Shown: positions 27,853 through 35,652 of the stretch, piece after piece
How positions within the stretch are numbered: position 1 is the first letter of the stretch
Layout: each line of letters opens with the position of its first letter
Source of the DNA: Marinobacter salexigens
GTDB lineage: Bacteria; Pseudomonadota; Gammaproteobacteria; Pseudomonadales; Oleiphilaceae
DNA length: 64,000 nucleotides
Assembly: GCF_018860765.1 (NCBI RefSeq)
Contig: NZ_JAHKPV010000006.1
Location: 62,001-126,000 of the forward strand
Direction of reading: 5' to 3'
Program-made: the position numbers and the translations under genes
The notes under the pieces: model-generated
Told to the model about the DNA's origin: nothing
Seen by the model: the letters and a program-made list of their open reading frames with translations, nothing else
Databases searched by the model: none

Positions 27853-28590
27853 ATGAACAGCAACTACAAAATCGCTCTACTCATCGACTGTGACAACGTT
27901 AGCCACCAATCTATCGAAGGGGTCTTGCAGGAGCTTGCCAAGTACGGAGCTGTTAACGTGCGCCATGCCCACGGAAACTGGAACGGTCCACAGCTGGGTG
28001 GCTGGATCGAAAAGCTTCACGCTAATGCCATTCGGCCTGTTCAGCAGTTTGCCTACACGACTGGCAAAAACGCCACTGACGCCTCAATGATCATAGACGC
28101 CATGGATTTACTCTACAGCGGAAACGTAAATGCATTCGCTCTCATGACAAGCGACTCAGACTTTACGCCCCTGGTGATGCGGATTCTTGAAGCCGGTCTG
28201 CCAGTCTTCGGCTTCGGCGAGCGCAAAACTCCCATGCCCTTCGTCAACGCCTGTTCGCAATTCATCTACACAGAGAACCTGCGCGAAGAATCCGAGGAGC
28301 CCGATAACGCCAGCGCGCCAAAACCACCCGTTGAAATCAAGTGGGAGCGGAACAAACTGCGGGGCGATACCGTCTTAGTGCGGACTCTGCGAACTGCGGT
28401 GGAACAAACTGCTGATGACGATGGCTGGGCCCATCTAGGCAAGGTTGGCCAGTACATTTCCAATAACAGCTCCTTTTCGCCTGTGAACTACGGCTACAAG
28501 AAGCTGAGCGATCTTATACGAGCCAGTGAACTCTTCGAGATAAGTGTACGAGATAAGAGCGTATTCTATATCCGAAGCCCCGAAAAATGA
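27853..28590 (+). CDS. NYN-domain RNase-like protein with C-terminal LOTUS/OST-HTH domain
   Basis: A 245-residue protein starting at ATG 27853. The first 140 residues are a NYN (LabA/DUF88) PIN-like domain: IALLIDCDNV with Asp12 and Asp14, GKNATDASMIIDAMDLLYSG, and ALMTSDSDFTPLVMRILEAG with two further acids, so the acidic metal site is intact. The C-terminal about 70 residues (RTLRTAVEQTADDDGWAHLGKVGQYISNN then YGYKKLSDLIRASELFEI) form an OST-HTH/LOTUS RNA-binding domain. The protein should be a single-strand RNA nuclease or RNA-binding factor. It follows the PD-(D/E)XK gene by 63 bp on the same strand. Confidence 0.85.
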   Translation: MNSNYKIALLIDCDNVSHQSIEGVLQELAKYGAVNVRHAHGNWNGPQLGGWIEKLHANAIRPVQQFAYTTGKNATDASMIIDAMDLLYSGNVNAFALMTSDSDFTPLVMRILEAGLPVFGFGERKTPMPFVNACSQFIYTENLREESEEPDNASAPKPPVEIKWERNKLRGDTVLVRTLRTAVEQTADDDGWAHLGKVGQYISNNSSFSPVNYGYKKLSDLIRASELFEISVRDKSVFYIRSPEK

Positions 28591-28636
28591 ATCTGAGCCG
28601 CTCTTCAGAGAAAACCGGAACAAATTAATTTTCCAG
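28580..28636. repeat. Dispersed repeat, inverted pair
   Basis: AAAATGAATCTGAGCCG at 28584 and AAAACCGGAACAAATTAATTTT at 28611 are imperfect inverted versions of the repeat separated by CTCTTCAGAG. The left arm overlaps the stop codon of the NYN gene, as at 27788. Confidence 0.6.
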
Positions 28637-28661
28637 ACGGATACTCCAACCGGGAGACACC

Positions 28662-28985
28662 ATGTCCTACACCAGCCGATATACACCCGAAACCCTGAGC
28701 CGGGATGAACTGGACCAGACCACCGGCCCAATGGTGATCGAATTCGGCACCAACTGGTGCGGGATCTGCCAGAGTGCTCAGGCGGACATCAAGGCGGCAA
28801 TGGACAATCACCCAGACATTTCGCATGTGAAGGTTGAGGATGGCAAAGGCCGCAGATTGGGGCGGACGTTTGGCGTTAAGCTCTGGCCGACCCTGATTTT
28901 TTTGAAGGATGGTGAAGAGATAGCGCGGGTCGTCCGCCCGAAAGACAGCAGCGACATCGAAGATGCACTGCTAAAAATTAACTAA
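28662..28985 (+). CDS. Thioredoxin family protein, CGIC active site
   Basis: A 107-residue single-domain thioredoxin: PMVIEFGTNWCGICQSAQADIKAAM with Cys33/Cys36, then VKVEDGKGRRLGRTFGVKLWPTLIFLKDGEEIARVVRP, where WPT supplies the cis-proline. No signal peptide. The bridge residues GI replace GP of classical thioredoxin. A clean GGGAGACACC ribosome binding site precedes the ATG. It sits just after the repeat pair and has no clear functional link to the nuclease-like genes before it. Confidence 0.88.
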   Translation: MSYTSRYTPETLSRDELDQTTGPMVIEFGTNWCGICQSAQADIKAAMDNHPDISHVKVEDGKGRRLGRTFGVKLWPTLIFLKDGEEIARVVRPKDSSDIEDALLKIN

Positions 28986-29054
28986 GGCCGGCGCCAGCAA
29001 TTGCTGCCTGCCAATCCTTCGAGCTAATCGCTATTATGCTCGTACACTAGAACT

Positions 29055-29798
29055 ATGTTTACAGGATCAAAGGAGCTGGTTTTGAGATTTACAGGGACTG
29101 TCCTCGCTGTACTGGTAGCCAATCTACTGACACTCTTCCTTTTGGCCGGTGCCTACTTCTATTTCAAGTCTGATCACGGGCAGATGATGCTCTACGAGAT
29201 GGGGCTGCACTCCCTCTTCGTGGCCCCGCTTGCTTCTCCTCGAAGCAGTTCTGAACCTGCCACCCCCTCAAAGGGCGTTCCCCAGTCACGCCTTTCAGAC
29301 ATACAGCCCATGACCGTTACGCCACGCTCTTCCAACACTAAAGCGCCTCGGTCCCGACCCTCCAATTCATCCCCAGAGCGAGAGAGAAACCTATCCGCTA
29401 TCCGGTCCAGTTTAGAAATGTGTCGTTTCTGGAATGCTGAGTATAGAAAGGACGGTACCAAACAGAGCAAACAATACCGGGACGCCGCTTGCGCTCGTTA
29501 TGAGCGTTTCTCTGGGCAAGATAGTTCCGACGTCTTGAACATAGCTGGCTCCTCTTCAACATCCGCACAAACAACTTATCGGAAACAGCAGGCGATAAGG
29601 GATCGTCAGCGTGAGGAAAGGCTAAAGGCTGAAGAAGAAAAAGAACACGAAGAATACTGTGGGCGCCTTAGTGAACGAATCGATCACTACGATTCTCTCC
29701 TGAGACGAGGTGGCTCTGCTCAATATATGAACCGGCTCAAGCGTGAAAGACGGGAATTGAGTCTGGAGTATTCCCGAAAATGCCTGCTAAGACAGTAG
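29055..29798 (+). CDS. Single-span protein with charged helical tail, unknown
   Basis: A 247-residue protein with one transmembrane helix (about 12-36) followed by a Ser/Pro/Arg-rich linker (about 55-115, SPRSSSEPATPSK, SRPSNSSPERERN) and a strongly charged helical C-terminus (RDRQREERLKAEEEKEHEEYCGRL). It contains several Cys residues spaced through the mature part (MCRFW, DAACARY, EYCGRL, RKCLLR). No family recognised. An alternative start is TTG near 29082, which has the stronger AAAGGAG site; it would shorten the lead by nine residues. Confidence 0.65.
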   Translation: MFTGSKELVLRFTGTVLAVLVANLLTLFLLAGAYFYFKSDHGQMMLYEMGLHSLFVAPLASPRSSSEPATPSKGVPQSRLSDIQPMTVTPRSSNTKAPRSRPSNSSPERERNLSAIRSSLEMCRFWNAEYRKDGTKQSKQYRDAACARYERFSGQDSSDVLNIAGSSSTSAQTTYRKQQAIRDRQREERLKAEEEKEHEEYCGRLSERIDHYDSLLRRGGSAQYMNRLKRERRELSLEYSRKCLLRQ

Positions 29799-29880
29799 CC
29801 GCCGCACGTCATCCCTTAGCCTGAATTGGAACCGACACTTTACTTACCTATCAGCCCTCACCCGCCCGATTAGAGCCAGG

Positions 29881-29903
29881 GAAATAATAGGTCCAGGTTT
29901 TCG
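29881..29903 (+). repeat. Dispersed repeat, degenerate copy
   Basis: AAATAATAGGTCCAGGTTTTC keeps the AAAT lead, TCC core and GGTTTTC tail of the family. It lies between convergent genes. Confidence 0.4.
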
Positions 29904-29907
29904 CTGG

Positions 29908-30291
29908 TTATGCACTTTCCAGTTTTTCATAAGCCTGCCGAGGAGATAACTCTTCCCCCTCCCAAAGCTCGACCCTATGAGCACCAGCCCCAAAGGCAAC
30001 TTCCCGAAGCACTTTCACCTCAACTTCAGACAATCCGCCTTCGATCATCTCAATAGGGTGCATTAGTACAGCCGGGCTTCGTTTTATAAGTTTTTTCGGA
30101 AGCACCCTCTTTATGCCATTGAGCAATTCATGCTCGGCCCTTACGAACTCTCCAATCAGTAGGCGGGATGTGCTGAACGGTTCCGGAGAACAAACGACTT
30201 CGACAACAGGCTCACCGGACACCTTCATGATCTCAAAGCGGTTCCGCGAAACCTTTACGTACACCTTTTCTTCAAACAGTTTTCTCAACAC
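29908..30291 (-). CDS. Small protein resembling part of MreB
   Basis: A 127-residue protein. The section LIGEFVRAEHELLNGIKRVLPKKLIKRSPAVLMHPIEMIEGGLSEVEVKVLREVAFGAGAHRVELWEG follows the pattern of MreB-family actins around their second sugar-kinase strand (phase: VTEKMLxxFI, then PxVLVxVPxxxTxVERRAIRESAxGAGAREV). The phosphate loops and the second lobe are missing. It could be a shortened actin-fold adaptor or a decayed mreB-like gene, but the frame is intact and starts with MLRKLFEEKVYV. Function unknown. Confidence 0.6.
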   Translation of the reverse strand: MLRKLFEEKVYVKVSRNRFEIMKVSGEPVVEVVCSPEPFSTSRLLIGEFVRAEHELLNGIKRVLPKKLIKRSPAVLMHPIEMIEGGLSEVEVKVLREVAFGAGAHRVELWEGEELSPRQAYEKLESA

Positions 30292-30394
30292 TATCTCGTC
30301 CTATGTTTAACGAGGCTGTAGAAAAACCTTTCCCCAAATTTGATCCACAGAGAACCAACCACCAATACAGCGGCGAGCAAAGGGGGCGATTAGC

Positions 30395-30838
30395 TCAATC
30401 TGTACGCATCTCACGAATGCGCATTGGCATAGCGTCGGTTCGGCGGAAAATAGCCTCAAGATCGAGACTGGGCTCGCGGCTTTTGATACCACCGTCTTTC
30501 CCGATCAGCAGCACCCGATCTTCAGAGCGGACCTTTGCAAACAGTTCGTTGACGTCGTGCTCAACACCACCGGACACCCTTGCCTGATTTGAGACCAGAC
30601 CAGCCCCGGTGTTCACGAACCAGATAATGTCACGGTCATCCAGTTCGGCATGGGCATCTCTAAGGCTTTCAACAGCACCCTCCGTTTCCGACGCTGACTG
30701 AATCAGGATCAGCCGGCTTTTCCATTGATAGTCGCCCAGATTGTTCATCTCCGCTCCGTAAGCCGTTAGCGAAATAAGCAAGAGCAGCATTGCCAAAAAC
30801 CGTCGGCCATTGTTCAAATCAGATCCTCCGCAAAGCAT
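30395..30838 (-). CDS. DUF4174 exported protein
   Basis: About 147 residues from the longest frame; the true start may be an internal codon giving MLLLLISLTAYGAE, a short signal peptide cleaved near YGAEM. The mature part LGDYQWKSRLILIQSASE, IIWFVNTGAGLV and VLLIGKDGGIKSREPSLDLEAIFRRTDAMPMRIREM is diagnostic of DUF4174. The terminal IDAMPMRxxEM-like motif and the thioredoxin-like strand order suggest a degenerate thioredoxin fold without redox cysteines. Periplasmic, function unknown. Confidence 0.82.
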   Translation of the reverse strand: MLCGGSDLNNGRRFLAMLLLLISLTAYGAEMNNLGDYQWKSRLILIQSASETEGAVESLRDAHAELDDRDIIWFVNTGAGLVSNQARVSGGVEHDVNELFAKVRSEDRVLLIGKDGGIKSREPSLDLEAIFRRTDAMPMRIREMRTD

Positions 30839-30842
30839 CAGA

Positions 30843-30862
30843 GAATAAATCTGTCCCGATAC
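30843..30862 (+). repeat. Dispersed GAATAAATCTGTCCCGAT repeat
   Basis: This copy lies in the 32-bp gap between the start of the DUF4174 gene and the stop codon of the AT-rich ATPase-nuclease gene, marking one side of the AT-rich segment. Confidence 0.68.
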
Positions 30863-30870
30863 TTCTAAAA

Positions 30871-32931
30871 CTACTTACACTTATTAGGAAAATATGTCCT
30901 GACATAAGTATCTAACAAGGCATTCAGCTCTTTTTCTAAAGCATCATGTTTCTGAGGATTCCTTAGCTTTTTAAGATGCTTTTCCAAAAACTTTGCTGAT
31001 AGCTTTATAACTACTTTTTTATGGTCAGAATAGAGCTCTCGCGCCCAATTCAGCTCCCTACCCTTCTCCAAATTATTATTTAGAGATCGAGTTACAATGA
31101 AGGCAAAATTACCATAATCATTACATAAATACGAGTGCAATTGACGATATTCAGAAGACCCTAAATCCTTAAAATTCTTTACTTCAAATATCACCTGTCT
31201 CGACTTATAATCTTTAAATACTCTTCGCCAAAACTTGCTTTCTTCTAAGTTTGTGGCAACTATATCTCTTTGTTGAAGAGCATTTTTATTTGGATGTAAC
31301 TCAACATTGCACAGTGTACCGGCGAAAATTATCTTGACCGCCTTTAAGCACCAAGCTTCAAAATCGTGCGCTCCTTCTTGCCCTTCATTTATCTCGCTCA
31401 ATTCCTTAACCAAAGCCTCTATCCTTTGATTTCTTTGGTTTTTAGTTTCAGAAGCAATTTCTATATCATATTCATCATGAATATCTTCGGCTTCCTCCAA
31501 GTTCATGTTAGAACGCGTAGTTGATAATGCTAACCAATAACACGGATGCAAAAGCAAACGAGTACCACCTGTAAACTCCCGATCTGGGTCTTTTCCATCA
31601 TGACAAAAAACGAAAGAAGCAGACTGCTCGTTATGAATCCCAAAAAATCCGACACTGTATAATCTTTGCAATACTTGCCTTGCATCATCAAAAAGAAATA
31701 TATCACGCTGCTTGTTTTTTTCGAGCCGATCATTTTTTAGAATTGGATCAATTCTATCAATAGCGTCAGTAACCGTAATTTCGGAATCAGACCCATAAAA
31801 CGAGCGAGTAAACTCATCTAGAGAAGGAAATATATACTCATACTCTTTGTGCAAATCATTCAAACGATTTATTGATATAGTCTTAGCTGTAGAATCAATA
31901 TCCTCCAAAACAATTTCTTTTCTCCCGTGAGAGTTTGCACGGAGAAACGCTTCATTAAGCAATACCAAAATATCTCTTGGTCGGTAGAGTGTCAGTTTAA
32001 GAGCCAATCTAAAACCTTCTCTTCCTTTTAATTCTCGGACTGCGTATTGATTCCAGATCCGAACACTATTTTCTTGAGTACAACCAAAAGCGATCTTTAT
32101 ACGATTACAGACCAAATTAAATAGGTTGTATTCATCCCAGTGCAAGCGCAACGTCTGCCCTTCAATATTTCTTGTGAAATCTGGATCTAAAGCAGATATC
32201 GCTCTATATATATTATCTCTCACGAATGCAAAAGCAATAACTCGCTCGTTCAACCGGGACTTAATGTCAATTGCCGCTTGAACAAAACCATCAATTATCG
32301 CCACGCCGAGATTGTCTGGGCTATAACCTTCATCTAGCCTGTCCGCAAACACCACATACTGAACATTGGACTTCTCTAAGGCTTCCAAAAGAACTTCTTC
32401 AATTAATTCCAACTCAAGCTTGTCAGAGAGCTCCGCAATTCTTGACTGAGTTGATTCTGAACCATCAAAAATATCTTTTAATTTTCGACGAATCTTTGAT
32501 GAAATACTTTGCCGCCTACTCCCCCAAGATAAATAGTGATCCCGAATATGACTTAAATCTAGATTTGACTTAAACTTATAATGATTTGCAATCTCTACAA
32601 TTATCTCCATATATATGGAATATCGCCACGCCATTTTTGTGCCAGCTTTTATATGCAAATACTTTCCACCAAACTGTTCAAAAATGTCTCTAAGACCTAT
32701 AACCTGTTCTTCTTCTGGCGATATTTTTATGATCTGTGTTTTTGGCTTTCCAGCCCAATGTTTTGCCAGCCTGTACGCCAGCGCACTCTTCCCTGTACCT
32801 CGCCGACCAACAACAATTGGCCTATCATAGGACTCCAACAAAGACCTATAGTCCGACGACTCCCAAAAAGCATTGTCGAGCATTGTTGTATCCTGCTCAG
32901 CCCTAATATCCCCTAAAACATTGCCTTTCAT
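30871..32931 (-). CDS. P-loop ATPase fused to PD-(D/E)XK nuclease-like domain (putative defence gene)
   Basis: A 686-residue cytoplasmic protein. Residues about 20-360 form a STAND/KAP-like P-loop ATPase: Walker A GRRGTGKS at 42-49, Walker B-like VVFADRLDEG at about 193-202, and a helical lid with LYRPRDILVLLNEA, as in the Sll1717-type ATPase family. About 360-520 is a helical middle part. About 530-686 carries a restriction-like core with Asp556 (RDIVATN) and Glu583-x-Lys585 (IFEVKNFKDL), then a Tyr/Gln helix and FAFIVTRS. The gene is markedly richer in A+T than its neighbours, and so is the region before it, which suggests recent acquisition. ATPase-nuclease fusions of this type are common in phage-defence islands; the activity here is inferred. 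Confidence 0.75.
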   Translation of the reverse strand: MKGNVLGDIRAEQDTTMLDNAFWESSDYRSLLESYDRPIVVGRRGTGKSALAYRLAKHWAGKPKTQIIKISPEEEQVIGLRDIFEQFGGKYLHIKAGTKMAWRYSIYMEIIVEIANHYKFKSNLDLSHIRDHYLSWGSRRQSISSKIRRKLKDIFDGSESTQSRIAELSDKLELELIEEVLLEALEKSNVQYVVFADRLDEGYSPDNLGVAIIDGFVQAAIDIKSRLNERVIAFAFVRDNIYRAISALDPDFTRNIEGQTLRLHWDEYNLFNLVCNRIKIAFGCTQENSVRIWNQYAVRELKGREGFRLALKLTLYRPRDILVLLNEAFLRANSHGRKEIVLEDIDSTAKTISINRLNDLHKEYEYIFPSLDEFTRSFYGSDSEITVTDAIDRIDPILKNDRLEKNKQRDIFLFDDARQVLQRLYSVGFFGIHNEQSASFVFCHDGKDPDREFTGGTRLLLHPCYWLALSTTRSNMNLEEAEDIHDEYDIEIASETKNQRNQRIEALVKELSEINEGQEGAHDFEAWCLKAVKIIFAGTLCNVELHPNKNALQQRDIVATNLEESKFWRRVFKDYKSRQVIFEVKNFKDLGSSEYRQLHSYLCNDYGNFAFIVTRSLNNNLEKGRELNWARELYSDHKKVVIKLSAKFLEKHLKKLRNPQKHDALEKELNALLDTYVRTYFPNKCK

Positions 32932-33474
32932 TTAATTACACCTTCACTATTAGAGTCGAAAAAAACAAGTGCACTTTCTAAACCGCCGAAAGCCTAAAAT
33001 CATCCAAGAATATTATAAACATCCTAAAGATAATAAATAAACATTTGCACAACCGAGAAACCCGCTAAAATAAAACTCACTCACCTTTTCTAAAAAATAA
33101 ACCCTGAAATCATCAAATATTTTAAAGCACCACTTTAAAAGGTGAAATTATTTTACAATGACTTATGAAATTAATTATACCCACTTACCCCGCCCCAACA
33201 CGCCCAAGAACTTTATAGAAATACAGGCGAGCAATTGCTCTAGCGTTAAATCGAGCAGAAGCCCCTTAAAACAGAGAGAGTGCAAGATATTTACGATCAG
33301 CACGAGGGGCAAAGAATACCAGAGGACAAGCAAGAACTGATTGGGTGCTAAAATATCCATTGCTGTTATCCGTAACAAACGATGCTTCAATAGAATTGAC
33401 TAATTACCTTAGACGATTCAAGCCCTACCTGTCTTCCCCACCACAAAAAAAATCTGACTCTCAGCCCACAAAAA
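32932..33474. other. AT-rich intergenic region with possible gene remnants
   Basis: About 540 bp upstream of the ATPase-nuclease gene, very rich in A+T. It must hold that gene's promoter, but I cannot fix boxes. A minus-strand frame at 33175-33390 has a hydrophobic segment WYSLPLVLIVNILHS followed by FKGLLLDL, faintly like the membrane lead of NERD proteins. It lacks a good start and domain, so it is at most debris. No attachment site or direct repeat was found. Confidence 0.45.
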
Positions 33475-33502
33475 AAGCTGTGCGATCATCCCGCACAGCT
33501 TT
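33475..33502 (-). terminator. Rho-independent terminator of the urease operon
   Basis: A perfect stem AAAGCTGTGCG / CGCACAGCTTT with a 7-base loop lies about 30 bp after the hupE stop codon. Read on the minus strand the stem is followed by a TTTTTT run, a textbook intrinsic terminator closing the ureDABCEFG-hupE transcript. Confidence 0.85.
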
Positions 33503-33532
33503 CCGCCTTACTCTGTTTTTAAGCCAAAACGG

Positions 33533-34108
33533 TTACCCTGCCGCCAGTACAGCTCCAATCGCAGCAACCACACCACCCAGCCATCGGCCAAACCGGTTAT
33601 CCGCTTTCTGCATCAAAGCACCAAGTCCCCGGCCTACAAAGGTAAGTGCCAGCGTGCCAATGGAGAAGCCAGTCAGGTATGCCACAAGCGCGGAGCCAGC
33701 CGGCATTTCGGTGCCGTGGGCAAAGCCGTGGAATACCATAAAGGCCGCGACCAGTGTTCCGCCTACAGCGGTGGGAAGCTTGGCCATGGTGGCTATAAGA
33801 ATACCGGCCAGCAGCACCGAGAGTGCGATACCGGTTTCAACGCCGGGCAGGCTCAGGCCTCCCCAAGCGAGGGCTGCGCCAAGGATCATGCCGCCGATCA
33901 CGAAGGCCGGGGTGGCGTTTTTCATGAGTTTGTTCTGGCGCACGCTCCAGAAACCGATAGCGGCCATGGCCAGCAGGTGGTCCAGGCCCAGCATGGGGTG
34001 CAACAGGCCGCTGGTGAATCCACCTTCAGCATGGCCGGGGTGGGCCATGGCAGAGGCGAAGGCGGTCAGCAGCGCGGCGGCGGTAAGGAGTTTGGCTGTG
34101 AGTTTCAT
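33533..34108 (-). CDS. hupE: HupE/UreJ nickel permease
   Basis: A 191-residue inner-membrane protein with a signal-like first helix ending at ASAMAHPGHAEGG and about six further spans. HPGHAEGGFTSGLLHPMLGLDHLLAMAAIG is the HupE/UreJ signature: the N-terminal His and the HPxxGLDHLLAM motif bind nickel. Later helices have HGFAHGTEMPAGS. It probably imports Ni2+ for urease. It is the last gene of the operon, 44 bp after ureG. Confidence 0.93.
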   Translation of the reverse strand: MKLTAKLLTAAALLTAFASAMAHPGHAEGGFTSGLLHPMLGLDHLLAMAAIGFWSVRQNKLMKNATPAFVIGGMILGAALAWGGLSLPGVETGIALSVLLAGILIATMAKLPTAVGGTLVAAFMVFHGFAHGTEMPAGSALVAYLTGFSIGTLALTFVGRGLGALMQKADNRFGRWLGGVVAAIGAVLAAG

Positions 34109-34152
34109 GGTATTTCTCCTGGTGGTTCTGAATTCGTTCGGATTCGGTTGGC

Positions 34153-34791
34153 TCAGGCTGTTTCGGCAAGTTTTTCGGGGCGTCGTTCCGGCAGCATGCC
34201 GCGCTCAAGAATGAAGCTGATAATGGTTTCCAGCCCTACCCCGTCGTACAGGTTGGTAAACACAAAAGGGCGTTCGCCGCGCATTTTTTTGCTGTCCCGC
34301 TCCATCACGTCGAGGGAGGCGTGTACCTGTTCGGCAATGTCGATTTTGTTGATGATCAGCAGATCGGATTTGGTGATGCCGGGGCCGCCTTTGCGGGGGA
34401 TTTTGTCGCCGGCGGATACGTCGATCACGTAGAGAGTGAGGTCGCTCAGTTCCGGGCTGAAGGTGGCAGAAAGGTTGTCGCCACCGGATTCCACCAGTAC
34501 CAGTTCTAAGTTGGGGTGTCGGCTTTGCAGGTCGTCGATGGCGGCCAGGTTCATGGAGGCATCTTCGCGGATGGCGGTGTGGGGGCAGCCGCCGGTTTCC
34601 ACGCCGAGGATGCGGTCGGCTGGCAGGGCGTCGTGTTTCAGCAGGAAGTCAGCGTCTTCACGGGTGTAGATGTCGTTGGTGACTACGGCGATGTCGTAGT
34701 GGTCTTTCAGGGCCTTGCACAACTGGCGCAAGAGGGCGGTTTTTCCGGAACCGACCGGGCCGCCGACTCCAACTCTCAAACAATGTGTCAT
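34153..34791 (-). CDS. ureG: Urease accessory GTPase UreG
   Basis: A 212-residue SIMIBI-class GTPase: P-loop GGPVGSGKT at 10-18, the metal site with [11 protein letters not shown] (the Cys-Pro-His nickel motif), [16 protein letters not shown] and the guanine motif NKID. UreG hydrolyses GTP to drive nickel delivery from UreE to the UreD-UreF-urease complex. A hairpin repeat of 90 bp separates it from ureF. Confidence 0.97.
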   Translation of the reverse strand: MTHCLRVGVGGPVGSGKTALLRQLCKALKDHYDIAVVTNDIYTREDADFLLKHDALPADRILGVETGGCPHTAIREDASMNLAAIDDLQSRHPNLELVLVESGGDNLSATFSPELSDLTLYVIDVSAGDKIPRKGGPGITKSDLLIINKIDIAEQVHASLDVMERDSKKMRGERPFVFTNLYDGVGLETIISFILERGMLPERRPEKLAETA

Positions 34792-34831
34792 AGCTTTATC
34801 CTCTTTCGTAACACTCCGCGTCTGCGTCGAT

Positions 34832-34921
34832 CAGTAAGTCCTTCCGGGACACGCTGTAAATACATCCCTGTACGCTTGACTGCAGCATCCATGCTGCAGA
34901 CAGTCCCGGAAGGACTGACTG
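34832..34921. repeat. Structured hairpin repeat, copy A
   Basis: Between ureF and ureG. An outer stem of 19 bases (34832-34850 with 34903-34921, 18 of 19 paired, core CCTTCCGGGAC / GTCCCGGAAGG) encloses a conserved spacer containing ACGCTGTAAATAC and CCCTGTACGCTTGA, and then an inner perfect palindrome CTGCAGCATCCATGCTGCAG at 34880-34899. Copy B at 38555-38632 has the same architecture. Confidence 0.8.
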
Positions 34922-34959
34922 ACCGCCGCTCCATACTCCGGAGTGCATGTCTTTATGTT

Positions 34960-35652
34960 TCAGCTTCTGAAAAGCCGTGAATACTGGGTTTCGTGTAAGG
35001 CGCTGCCGAGGGCCAGGCCGGGCAGAATGGGGCCAAGTTCTTCGTCATCCCGCTGCAGGGCGATCTCTACGGCGGTTACTAATAAGGGGCGCATGTGTTC
35101 GGTTATGCGCTGGGCGGCGGTGTGGCCAAGGGGCAGTGCTTTGCAGGCAACCGCCAGCTGGTTTTCCAGCCAGGCCCAGGTGAAGCCGATTAAAGTCTGG
35201 CGCTCGGGTACTTTCCGGTAATGGGCTACCCAGGCGAACATGGTGATGTATCCGGGTTCGTCTGGAATCAGCTTTGCCTCCGGCAGCAAGCCGAGGTTGC
35301 GCAACAGGGTGACCAGCGCCGCACCCAGGCGGGTGTCTTCGTCACTCAGTTCTGCGGTTTCCCGGGTGGCGTGCAGCCAGTCGTTCCACTGGGCAATGGT
35401 GTCGGCATCCCCGGCCGCCCAGGCACGTTGCAGGCGCACCAGCAACGGTAGCTCGCAGCGGCTCAGGCCGTCTTCAAGCACGCCTTCCAGCCATTCTTGC
35501 AGCTCGGCTTCGTTGTTTACCCAGCCCAGTTCAAAGGCGCTTTCCAGCCCTTGGGACCAGGCAAAGGCACCTATGGGCAGCGCGGGGCTGACAAGTTGCA
35601 TCAGGCCCAGCAGTGCCAGATCGCCTGATGCGGCGTTAGTGGGAGTGAGCAT
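34960..35652 (-). CDS. ureF: Urease accessory protein UreF
   Basis: A 230-residue helical protein starting at ATG 35652, which overlaps the end of ureE by 17 bp. The segment LMQLVSPALPIGAFAWSQGLESAFELGWV is the UreF signature, followed by the conserved RETAELSDEDTRLGAAL and the basic/hydrophobic C-terminus. UreF bridges UreD and UreG in the nickel-loading complex and helps gate GTP hydrolysis. The longer frame upstream of 35652 lies inside ureE and is ignored. Confidence 0.95.
   Translation of the reverse strand: MLTPTNAASGDLALLGLMQLVSPALPIGAFAWSQGLESAFELGWVNNEAELQEWLEGVLEDGLSRCELPLLVRLQRAWAAGDADTIAQWNDWLHATRETAELSDEDTRLGAALVTLLRNLGLLPEAKLIPDEPGYITMFAWVAHYRKVPERQTLIGFTWAWLENQLAVACKALPLGHTAAQRITEHMRPLLVTAVEIALQRDDEELGPILPGLALGSALHETQYSRLFRS

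Noticed and set aside
24434..30862. Reading the repeats as integron attC sites with gene cassettes between them
   Set aside because: No RYYYAAC/GTTRRRY core pair was found at consistent distance, genes lie in both orientations, and no integrase gene is present.
30843..33502. A complete mobile element around the AT-rich ATPase-nuclease gene
   Set aside because: No integrase, transposase, tRNA target or flanking direct repeat was found; only base composition supports transfer.
33345..34432. Two plus-strand frames (289 and 238 codons) opposite hupE and ureG
   Set aside because: Low-complexity translation and complete overlap with clearly real genes on the other strand.
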